Below are positions 32,902-43,564 of a DNA stretch of 64,000 nt, piece by piece; the stretch's first letter is position 1, and each line of letters opens with the position of its first letter. Made by a program: the position numbers and the translations under genes. The DNA lies in the NCBI GenBank assembly GCA_949317995.1, contig OX439041.1:3102501-3166500 (forward strand). The letters run 5' to 3'. The DNA is from Acholoe squamosa (taxonomy: Eukaryota; Annelida; Polychaeta; Phyllodocida; Polynoidae). A model generated the notes under the pieces. That model did no database searches. It had not been told where the DNA came from and saw nothing but the letters and a program-made list of their open reading frames with translations.

Positions 32902-33853
32902 TGGTGGAGAACATCCTACTAAGATCCCAAATTACACAGCCTCTCATAAAAATTTAGCTGGCAACATTACTAAAGACAATCACACACACAGTAAATCCCA
33001 CTCCACCCACCCAGTGACCTTGACACCATGTTCAATAAGGTCACCAGTGAGATCTCCCCACATACCAGTGAGATCTCCCACATACCAGTGAGGTCTCCCA
33101 CACGTCAGTGAGGTCTCCCACAAGTCAGTGAGGTCTCCCACACGTCAGTAAGGTCTCCCACATGTCAGTGAGGTCTCCCACACGTCAGTGAGATCTCCCA
33201 CACTTCAATGAGATCTCCCACACGACAGTGAGATCTCCCCACATATCAGTGAGATCTCCCACATATCAGTGAGATCTCCCACATACCAGTGAGATCTCCC
33301 TCACATCAATGAGATCTCCCACACGACAGTGAGATCTCCCACATATCAGTGAGATCTCCCACATACCAGTGAGATCTCCCACACATCAATGAGATCTCCC
33401 ACACAACACTGAGATCTCCCACATATCAGTGAGATCTCCCACATATCAACGAGATCTCCCACACATCAATGATGTCTCCCACACGTCAGTGAGGTCTCCC
33501 ACACGTCAGTGAGGTCCCACACGTCAGTGAGGTCTCCCACACGCCAGTGAGGTCTTCCAAACGTCAGTGAGGTCTCCCACACGTCAGTGAGGTCTCCCAC
33601 ATGTCTGTAAGGTCTCCCACACGTCAGTGAGGTCTCCCAAACATCAGTGAGGTCTCCTAAAATGTCAGTGAGGTCTCCCATACGTCAGTGAGGTCTCCCA
33701 CACGTCAGTGAGATCTCCCACACGTCAGTGAGGTCTCCCACACGTCAGAGAGGTCTCCCACACATCAGGGAGGTCTCCCAAATGACATTCTCAATGTGAT
33801 CTCCAACATGTCAGTGATACCTACAACACACCAGTGATCCCACACCTTCCACC
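32902..33853 (+). other. E2 primer-binding site and leader
   Basis: It begins TGGTGGAGAACA (same as 27186-27197), continues about 130 bp without features, then enters the 20-bp minisatellite, ending at the gag ATG at 33854 (context CACCATGG). This is the 5' untranslated leader of E2. Confidence 0.7.
33036..33830. repeat. 20-bp minisatellite in the E2 leader
   Basis: About 38 tandem copies of a unit close to GTCAGTGAGGTCTCCCACAC, with GAGATCTCCCACAT variants clustered in the middle (about 33190-33470). The repeat lies between PBS and gag. Confidence 0.93.
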
Positions 33854-35376
33854 ATGGCCGACGCTGATGAAGGTCCTCAACCCAATCAGGCAGCTGAGAA
33901 GATAAGGGCCTATGAGAAGACCATCCAAGATGCAGTTACTGCCCTAGAAGCAAACAAAGCCCAACATGATGCTCATGCCTTTGCCTCAAAGGAGAGGGAG
34001 AGGATCCTCAACCAACAATTGGCAGAGAGGAATGCGGCTAGACACCAAGCAGAAGGCCATGGAAGACCAGCGGAAGGCCCTAGAGAGACAACAACAACAG
34101 ATAGCAGATCTCATGAAGATGGTATCATCCCAGACCTCACAGCCTCCCACACCCACCACCACACCTATTGTCACACCATCTGCCTCTGGATCCAAGGAGG
34201 ATGTCATGATCTCCATGATGTCTAACTTGACCAGGATCCTAGAGAGACAACAACACGACGACAGGAAGATCAGACAACACGAGGTAACCAAACCCAAAAC
34301 TTTTTCTCACCCATCACCACTCATGTCAACAGCACTATTTATTGATCACAAATTCCCAGAGTATCTGAAGGACAGGTACAAATTAACAGACAGTGACACC
34401 ATGGTAACATATTTACCCAAGTACCTTGAAGGACAAGCATTGGCTTGGTTTGAAACCTTCAAGGAAAGTGCCACACCTGATAAGTTGACATGGTCCAATG
34501 TAGTACATGAACTAAAAGAGTATTTTGCTACTCAAGACAATATTATCTCCAGGACTGCACTCCGTGCACAAGAGATAGATGAACCTGTATCTGATTATTC
34601 AATGTATCTCAGAAAAGCCTGTAATGCCCAATGCCTAAAGGACGACACCTTATTTAAAACATTCATCCAAGGCATGAGGCCCTGGATCTCTGTAGCTCTT
34701 GAAAACAAGAAAATAGACTCTTTTAACCAAGCCCTAGACCTAGCCTTAGAGGTTGAGACCCAAGAAAGATCTAGGAAAACAAGGGATGCAGAGTCTAACC
34801 CACAGCCTACTAAGAAAAAGGTCCAGGAAATCACCACTCGTTCAGATGAAGATGTTTACCTAATGTCTAGTGCCCATGTAAGGCAACAGGAAGCTAAGGC
34901 TATATCCAAAGACCCTACCGGTAGATATAGAGGAAATAACTATGACCCCAACTACCACTCCAGTAGAGGTAGATGTAGAGGGGGTAACAGCAACAACCGG
35001 GGGGGGGGGGTCACAACAGTAGAAAAGACAACAACTCTGGATCCTATAGTCAAGGATCCAACGGTAGGAGCCATAGTCCACATAGAAACTACAACAGTGG
35101 ATCCTACAATAACAACAATGGTGCCTACAACAAACAGGGATCCAACAACTCTGGATCCTACAGCAACCAGGGTTCAAATAACTCTGGGCAATACAGCAAC
35201 TCTGGTCAATATAACCAGGGTTCCAATTCACATCAGGAGGATCACAAACCCAACACAAAAAAGGTTACCAGGGGAACCAACACAGTAACCCCCAAATACC
35301 ACCTCACGTGATGGATCAAATCTCCAAGCTCCTGGTTGCAAGCATCGCAACCGCCCCACAGAACTAGGAAAACTAG
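33854..35376 (+). pseudogene. gag: E2 gag
   Basis: The ATG at 33854 (CACCATGG context) starts MADADEGPQPNQAAEKI with a coiled-coil N-terminus (residues about 10-90). A frameshift near 34040 moves the reading into a second frame (KAMEDQRKALERQQQQIADL). The capsid-like domain is at about 34290-34760: PEYLKDRYKLTDSDTMVTYL, ALAWFETFKES, VHELKEYFATQ, FKTFIQGMRPWISVAL. An Arg/Gly-rich stretch follows (SRGRCRGGNSNNRGG). A G-run at 34998-35008 shifts the frame again, after which the intended frame gives the Ser/Tyr/Asn/Gln-rich tail seen in E1. Two extra A near 35260 and a CAG-to-TAG at 35365-35367 precede the conserved stop at 35374-35376. No CCHC knuckle is present, as in insect errantiviruses. Confidence 0.82.
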
Positions 35377-35412
35377 GATGTCACAGTGCCAATGGGCCAT
35401 TGCACTGTGACA
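35367..35412 (+). promoter_or_regulatory. -1 frameshift signal at the E2 gag-pol junction
   Basis: GGAAAAC (35367-35373), stop TAG, then the 11-bp stem TGTCACAGTGC (35379-35389) / GCACTGTGACA (35402-35412). The loop differs from E1 at two places (AATGGGCCATT versus GATGGGCCAGT), while the stem is identical. Confidence 0.72.
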
Positions 35413-38400
35413 CCCCAAATACAAACAATCAATCAGGATTAACAAAGATCCAACCAGAGACAATTGCTAGTGCCAATATACCATCTAACAGACAGAGACG
35501 TCCATCAGTGATACACATCACCCCACCAGATTCATCATCAAAGGATACAGGTGAGAGTACCAAGCTTTCTATTGTACTTCTTCAAAATGGCTGTATCAAT
35601 GCAAATCTGTATGATGTTTCAGATGTACAATGTTTGGTTGATACAGGTGCTACTATCACCTGCGTCAGACAATCATTCCTCATGGATCTCCAAAAGAGAT
35701 TCCATATCCAACTGAGGAAATCAAAAATCAACATCCATTTGGCAGATGGATCGGTGTGTCATGTTAGACATTCAGCTATGCTGAACTTTAGAATCCAAGG
35801 TGTCAGATTCCAATACCGATTTGCTGTAATACCCAACCTCACACAGCCCGTTGTTCTCGGCACAGATTTCTTAAGCACTACAAAATCTCAAATTGAATTC
35901 AATGTTGATCCTGAACAAATACTCAAACCCATTAGGGCAGTGAGGGATTTTACCATCCCTCCATTCTCGCAGTATTGGGTAAAGTCACATCTACTCAATC
36001 GCTGCAAGGCAAAACTGGAGTAGTAGATAACCTCCAAAGAAATAACAATGCCCCATATCTAGTTCAAAGGGCAGCAGTAACCCCCAGGGAAAATAACAAA
36101 CATCCCCTAGTGTTACTTAACACCAGCAGGCGCCCACATAAAATCAAAAAGGGTGCCATCATAGCTCTATTTCAGGAAGTCAAGGAATCTGATTTAGAAA
36201 AACCCCAACAGGTGTCAGACACTACCCCACACGCTGATCAATCCATCTCAGCCATACGGCCTAAGGATGTAACTCAATTCAGTGACACAGACTCAGACTG
36301 TGAGTCCACATATGCTGACCCTGAACCCAACTCAATCAGACTCTCTGAAATAGCGGCTATACATAGTGAGGCACATGACCTCGAGCCAGAATTGGAAGAG
36401 AATGTTCCACCAAAATCTGTGCTCACATCAAAAGATCAGCATGATAGGTTAGAATCACTGCTGACCAAATATGATGATATATTTGTAGGAAAAGATGGAG
36501 ACATTGGTGCTACACACCTGTATACCCACTCAGTACATGTAAAACCTGAGGCAGTACCATGTCATTTCCTACCATATAGACAAACACCAGAAAAACAGGC
36601 CGCAATAGGGGAAGAATGTGAAAGGCTAGTACAACAGGGCATTCTGAGAGAATGTGCTGAGGGCCCCTGGGCTTCCAGATCCTTTTTAGTACAAAAATCA
36701 TCGGGAGGCCATAGGCTCGTCACAGATTTTCGTTATTTAAACTAAAACACGATAAATCAAGCCTTATCTACACCCCGGGCCGATAACACTCTAGACATGA
36801 TAGGGTCACTCAGACCAAGAGTATTCAGTAAGCTAGATGCCCAACAGGGATTTTTTCAAATTCCTATAAGACAGGAGGACCAGCATAAAACGGCATTCAT
36901 AGCAAATGACAAAAAATATATCTACGAAAGGATGCCGATGGGTTTAGAGACCGCCCCTGCGGGATTTTGCCATCTAGTCACATTGATTCTGAATAAACTC
37001 AAATACAAATGTGCCCTACCATACCTAGATGACATATTAGTATTATCACCATCAATCGAACAACACTTCCATGACCTGGAAGATGTGTTAAACAGCTTAA
37101 GAGTTGGTAAACTCAAACTGAAGAAATCAAAATGTGAATACTTCATAGACAGAATAGACTTCTTGGGAATGAGAGTCACACCCATGGGACTGCAACCATC
37201 CCCCACAAAGGTGGAATCAATCAAAACCTTCCCAACACCAAAATCAGTCAAAAATGTCAGATCCTTCACAGGCCTATGCCAATACTTCAAAAAGCTTATC
37301 AAAGGTTATGCCTTAATTGCTAGACCATTGTATGATCTACAGACACATCTCAAAGCATTTGTCTGGACAGAAGATGCAGATAATGCTTTCAAAACATTAA
37401 AGCATGCCCTCTGTACCAATGCTCTTCTCAGATATCCAAACTATGAGAAAGAGTTCAGTTTGGCAACTGATGCTTCCAATGTGAGTTTAGGAGCTGTACT
37501 CTCACAGAGAGATAATGAAGGAGTGCTCAGACCAGTAGCCTTTGCAGGTAGAACCCTCTCCAAACATGAGAGAAATTACAATACCACAGAGAGAGAACTA
37601 CTGGGAGTAGTGTACGGAGTATTACACTTCAGACACTACCTAGATACTAGACACTTCCAATTATACACAGACCATGCAGCCCTAATCCCACTATTGACCA
37701 ATACAGGACTCACACATAGATGGGCCAGATGGGCTCTAGACATACAGCAATTTTCATTCACCATCCAACACGTGAAAGGTGATGATAACACACCACCAGA
37801 TGCTATGTCTAGAAGAGAATACCCAGATTCTAGACCCATGACTAACCCTCCACCCCCACCAAGGAGAGTTAGAGCAGCCAGTAGAACCAAGTTTGCAAAA
37901 GTAACAAAGAAAGTACCATTCAAAAGGGATGATCCACCCAACACCATTGAAAGGCCAGAGACACCCATTAGGGGTATCTTGAAGCAATCTACACACTATG
38001 TGTTTTGCCATTGTGAGAGAGAATACTCACAACTCCTTCCAGATAATGACTTCGAGCCTATTGAGTTCTCATCACTCAACCAGATGCTGAAGGCAACTCC
38101 TAAGGAGCCACCCTTTACCCCACCTGACTCAGATGATGAAGATTCAGAAGACACATTATATGCTATTACTCAAGCAACTTCCAAATCAGTCAGATTCTTT
38201 GAATCAATGCAGGGAGAGGAAACATCAAACCATTTGTGTCCTGTGACCACACGCTCAAAGACTAGAGAAATGATTTAGGAGGGCACACCAAAACCCCCCA
38301 CACAATCACAAACTATTCTAAATGAGAAAAAGGTCACAGGAAACAAACCTACCAAAATCCCACCTGCCAGGAAAAATGTCACAAAAGACGCTGCATCTAC

Positions 38401-40123
38401 TAAATCAAAGAACTCTGAGACAAAGAAGAATGACAAAAAGCAAATTGTGCCTTTAAAGAAAAAGGTTGCCACTCCCATCAAGGCGAGAATAGGCCCTCCA
38501 AAGGAGCCTACACACCAAAACAAGAGTGACACACCCCAACAAAAGGCACAAGATAGGCCAATAGTCGATGAAAAAGAAAAAGAAAGAGACAGAATAAAAC
38601 AACATGTGCTAGATATAAATCAATTACTGGATCAGATTCCCGACACATCCATCTTAGGTACAAACCTTGGCTTGGAACAAAGGAAGGACAAGGAACTATT
38701 GCCCCTCATACAATATCTTGAGGATGGGACCTTGCCTGCACCAAAAGCACAAGGAAATAGAATCATCAACCAAGGCCAGACATACACCTTGGTAAATGGT
38801 ACATTAGTCCATATATGCCCCATAAATTGGAGAAAAACCAATACTGTACCACTTCAAATTGTTATACCACAGCAATGGGTAACAAGTACACTACAGTATT
38901 TCCATGACTCACCTACTGGTGGCCATCTTGGCTCAAGTAGGATGCTGTCAGCACTCCGACCTAGGGTATATTGGAAGTCTATGCTAGCAGACACAACAAA
39001 ATATGTTTCCACCTGCCACACATGCCTCACAGCAAAAAGGCAAGTACACTCACACAAAACACCAATGACAGTGAGAGAGTACATGGCTTCACCAATGAAG
39101 TTCCTAAACCTCGACGCGGTGGGACCACTTCCCACAACTGCCAGGGGAAACAAACATATACAAGTCTGCATATATTATGCTTCCAGATATGCAACAGCTT
39201 GGGCTACTACTGACTTAAAAGCTGAAACAACAGCAGCAGAGTTCTAGAAGAATATATTTTGTCATCATGGAACACCAGCCACTCTTCAAACAGACAATTG
39301 AACATGTTATACAGGTGCAAAGTTCACAAAGTTAACTAAACACCTCAAGATCAAACATAAATTCTCCTCACCATACAGGCCACAATCAAATGGGCTTGTA
39401 GAGAGATTCAATGCTAGCATTGGCACACCCCTTAGATCATTCTGCTCAAAGCACCAAAACAATTGAGATTCATTTATTGAACCCATAACCTTTGCATTAA
39501 ATAACACAGAATCCCAAACCACAGGATTCACCCCTTTCTTCCTACTCCATGGAAGAAACCCAGCCACCCCAATGGACTTAGGGCTGGGAATACAGGAAGA
39601 CATATCCACCGTAGCAGACCATGTAGCTAACATGATAACAAATCAAGATACCTCTAGGAGGAAAGCTATAGAAAGGGTCGCCTAGCTGCAAAAGGAAAGA
39701 AAGGATAAATATTATAAGAAACTTACACCACAGGAAATCAAGGTCACCGACATGGTGTACCTAAACATACCAAGAATCCTGACCAACACAGAGTGTAAGA
39801 AGCTTCAACCCCTTTTTATGGGACCATATGTTGTAGTAGATAGACCTAGTTTGACAAGTGCCAAACTCAAAAACTTGGACACCAATCTATTGGTGGCCAG
39901 ACCTGTGCACATAGACAGACTGAAAAAGGTTGTGGCTGTCAGGAACAATGAATTTGCACACAGACTTATTCCACATGAAGCCAAATACTACAACAAAATT
40001 GTAAGGAACAAAAATGATATCACCCTTACAAGAGAAACCACAGGTATAGGCCCTATCAAGCCTAGGCCTGCACACCACATGCTAAGAAAAACATCTAGAT
40101 GTGGTGCAGTTTCAAGAAATTAG
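35377..40123 (+). pseudogene. pol: E2 pol: PR, RT, RNase H, linker, integrase
   Basis: This is the full-length family-E pol, heavily damaged. Protease: CLVDTGATITC, VVLGTDFLS. A 7-bp deletion near 35968 shifts the frame. RT has an intact YLDD (about 37024-37035) but CAA-to-TAA at 36743-36745. RNase H is complete (LATDAS, TERELLG, TDHAALIP, GDDNTPPDAMSR). The 37800-38560 linker is rich in Pro, Lys and Asp/Glu, with TAG at 38276-38278. Integrase has the HHCC finger, LDAVGPLP, QTDN and LVERFNAS, with stops at 39245 (TAG), 39299 (TGA), 39465 (TGA) and about 39683 (TAG). The basic C-terminal domain ends at 40123. Products would be protease, RT/RNase H and integrase acting in the particle and nucleus. 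Confidence 0.9.
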
Positions 40124-40418
40124 AAACATATTGAGATACCTAAAGAACATAAGATTTTCAAAATGTATTACAAATTCTCTTCGTCCACACATAGGCATGT
40201 GTGACTGATAATGAATTACTTATATATATATAAAGCCAATCAAATTTGTAAACATATCAGTAGGTTATTGCCACTGAATGGTCAAAGACTGGGACCCTCC
40301 AAGTAAAGCAGACATGAAGTCTAAGAAGAGTAAGAGTGACATAATGAAGTGTCTAAAGCCTAATCCCCACATGAAAGAGCGTGCTATGCCAACACAGCAG
40401 TCTATAGAGATCAATTGA

Positions 40419-40694
40419 CCTTATAAGCTACCCTCAGACAACTGTCTAGACGGTCATGAATTGCTGTCCTGGATGACAGGAGGAGCTAATTACCAGTACA
40501 CAGACTACACAATAGACCCCACAGTTAGCAGACACTGGAGATTAATGCATTATCTCCAGAGAAACAATACCAGGCCCACAATGGATGTGGGTAGGGTAGG
40601 CTACATAAGAAGCACTGTGGACCATAGCCCACCATCAGTCTTCATCCAGCTGCAGTCTGGAACACAAGTCTACAGGACCCCACTTGGGAATTAG
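40419..40694 (+). CDS. Small conserved ORF between pol and env (E2)
   Basis: The frame is open from 40419, has its first ATG at 40473 and ends at 40694 (73 residues from the Met: MTGGANYQYTDYTIDP ... PLGN). The E3 copy (51906-52182) matches, with one visible replacement (Tyr to Cys in RLMHYLQ), whereas E0 is broken. It has no hydrophobic segment, and its composition is mildly basic and Arg/Thr/Tyr-rich. I do not recognise it. It could be a small accessory protein or a 5' exon spliced to env. It could also be unselected leader sequence, because copies this similar are weak evidence for selection. Confidence 0.4.
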   Translation, partial: PYKLPSDNCLDGHELLSWMTGGANYQYTDYTIDPTVSRHWRLMHYLQRNNTRPTMDVGRVGYIRSTVDHSPPSVFIQLQSGTQVYRTPLGN

Positions 40695-40949
40695 CCAGCC
40701 CACTTCTCCATTAGGAGAGACTGCACTAGGATAAAGAACACACCTACTTCACCTTCAACCTGACCTTACCATTTATTGGTCAATCTCTATAGACTCACCG
40801 GACATATTGCCAAGACAGCTCAATCTTGCAAAGGTACAGTTTGAACCACTTCATTTAAAGTGTTACACCATACACTTAGACTTTACCAGCACCAAATTAC
40901 TACAAATTTGACAAGACTTTAAACAGAAAATTTGCTTTACACAAGCACC

Positions 40950-43564
40950 ATGGGAAGACTGAGAGTTGCACCCATACTGCTAACTATGCTGTTATTATAT
41001 ATTATAGAACCACTTACTGCAGGTTATACACCTGTGGTGAGACAAAACATAGGAGTAGTATTCAAACCTAGCCCTCAACCATTGGTCAATGGACATACAA
41101 CCACAACACTGTTGTTAGCTATCCCCTACAAGATACCTCCGGCACCCGTTACCCAAGGATCCATAAGGGATAGAATACTCCAATTGACCACTCCTACTCT
41201 ACAAGATCATACCTCTGGTCAAATTATCCAACAAGCCAAGGAGCTTGACACCTTGCTGGAAATTGCAGACAAGGAGATAAATGAAACATTAGCCTCCATC
41301 AAATTGTTCTTATCCAACCCCATAAACACATTGGACAAGGCCAAAAGAGAGGCCATACTGGGTTTTCTAGCACCCCTGTTTCGCGGTGTGCTAGGTCTAG
41401 CCACAGTAGAAGATGTAAACCAAGTAATGGGACAGCTCAAGAACATAGATGAAATACTAAGAAAACAAGATCAGGAAGCAGCAAGTCTCATCGAAAAGGT
41501 CACAGACAGACAAGATAAGTTTGTTAAAGCATATATCCAAGATAAGAAGGTACTGGACAGCACAATCAACACCATAGGTGACACTGTCAACCTATGGGCC
41601 TCTAACATGTCCAGGTCACTTGACTCATATTCAAGGCACAAGAAAACTCAAAGGGAAAAAATGCAAGTATTAAATGATGCATTAATCATCATAGCAGCAA
41701 GAATGAATACAGTTCAATCACTGCAAAGAACAAATGCAGCCCTGAGGATGCTATCATCAGGAATCCTGACCCCTGATATAGTACCACCCTCAGACCTTGC
41801 TAGATACTTAATTGACATTAATAACAAACTTAGGATTACACACCCTGGAGCACAAGTCACAATTAATGACTTAGATTTCTATTATTCACAGAAGCTGACC
41901 TCATACACTTACTCAGCTCACCATATATATATTCATCTGGACATCATAATTCAATCTACCACCTCTACCTTCAAACTGTACCAAATGATTACATCACCCA
42001 TGCCTATAGACACACAGGAGACCCCCACCAGAGGAGTCACCAAATTGCAAACCACAACTGAGTTTCTAGCAGTATCTTACGACGAATCATTATTCATCGA
42101 GTTGGACTCAGCAGATATGCAGGCATGTGAAGGTACTACAGTAAAGGTATGCAGAGATGTAAATGGTAGAATTCATAAACACAGGCCTACATGCCCTGTA
42201 GCCATTTTCACTAACCAGGCTCAACAGATTAAGGAACATTGCAAGTTTACAGTTTCACCACTGCAAGCACCTCCCACCCATGCTATTTCCATTTCTGAAG
42301 ATGAGTATCTGGTCACTACTAATGAAGCCCATTACTTTATCAACTGCCATGGTAAAACGTCTGAAACTCGAAATGCCCAATCCTACTCAATCATAGGTGT
42401 ACCCTGTGGGTGCACAATCAGTGTAGGAGAATTTTCTCTTCCGAACACAAGGTTGCCCTGTAACTCAACCTTATCATTTCATTACATTCTTAAGACAATT
42501 AATTTACCATTCATGGCAGCACTTAACCAAATTTCTGAAACTAAACCAGATGAAAGAGAGAATCTTCCAAATTTCCCAGTAGTAAACCTTTCTAGAACCT
42601 TAGACAAACTACAGGAAAATCCAATCATGGATGATATTACTCAACTAAATCTAGAGCCCTTTGCCAGAACATTATTAAATGATGCCTCCAACCTTGATAA
42701 GTAATGGAAACAAGCTACGTAGAATCACACCTACGTCGAGTGACAGAGCATCCAATCTTCCAAAGCTTAGGACTCATCTTAGGGATATCAGCTCACGTTT
42801 TTATAGTATACATACTCCTCAAACTATACAGACTAGGAGGGACTGTAGCCTACCTGCCTACAGCCAAAGCATTCAGACTAGTCACCGAGCTGCCCATACA
42901 CAAATTGCTCCCAGATAAGAATCCTACCAAATTTACCCCTACAGAGGAAACGCACACCCCTTTCCTCACAATTCAGGAAACCCACACCCTGATAATTGCT
43001 ATATTATTCACCCTGACCATCTACTCAGCCTACAGAATAATGAAGTACCTTAAGAAATTTGCACAGACACACTGTGGCAAGAAAAATGTGGCCAAGCGCA
43101 CAAATCCCACAATATATTTTAAAATATATTGTGGAGACTCAAACTTCGCGCTACCCTTAAGGCCAATACCACATGAATTTGATGAGATTAAATCAGCAGC
43201 TGCCCCGACCTATAAGGATATAGTGGTTAAAACCTTCCCACTAACTAAGGCTATATTTACCTGGAATGGACCAGCAGTTATAACAACACAGAGAGGAGAA
43301 TTTGCTTATCACCTCCCTCAGGTGATACACCTACCTTGGGGCACTAGGTTCAGTACCATACCAGCCCTTAAAAACAAAGGACTGTACTACTCCATGCTTC
43401 TCCAGAATGATTGTGGCACCAGCCCGGTGACCATGACAGCACTGGAAAATACAACAGATATAATTATTGACGAACACCAGGAGGAGACCGCAAGGTCAAA
43501 CATGCAGACTATTGCTAATTTTCTAAACCACCAGCCCTCCCCGGTGACTGTGGAAACAGCCTAG
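40950..43564 (+). pseudogene. env: E2 env: F-type envelope glycoprotein, one frameshift
   Basis: The ATG at 40950 (ACCATGG) starts a protein with a signal peptide (residues about 5-25), an F2-like segment, a KAKR furin-like site, a Gly/hydrophobic fusion-peptide-like stretch followed by TVEDVNQVM, a heptad-rich helix, a Cys-containing ectodomain (CEGTTVKVC, RPTCPVA, CGCTIS) and potential N-glycosylation sites. A small indel at about 42703 ends the first ORF. The remaining codons (42704-43564) carry the C-terminal half with two hydrophobic segments and a long tail. Four residues (FAKQ region) are missing near 41460 relative to E0/E3. The class-I fusion protein would sit in the envelope and mediate entry; this copy would yield a truncated ectodomain only. 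Confidence 0.88.
43107..43134. repeat. 28-bp perfect palindrome inside env (E2 copy)
   Basis: Same sequence as 2850-2877 and 49456-49483. It encodes PTIYFKIYCG in the env tail. Confidence 0.9.

Noticed and set aside
33036-33830. CRISPR-like array of short direct repeats
   Set aside because: Units are contiguous 20-bp copies with no unique spacers, and the context is a eukaryotic retrotransposon leader. It is a minisatellite.
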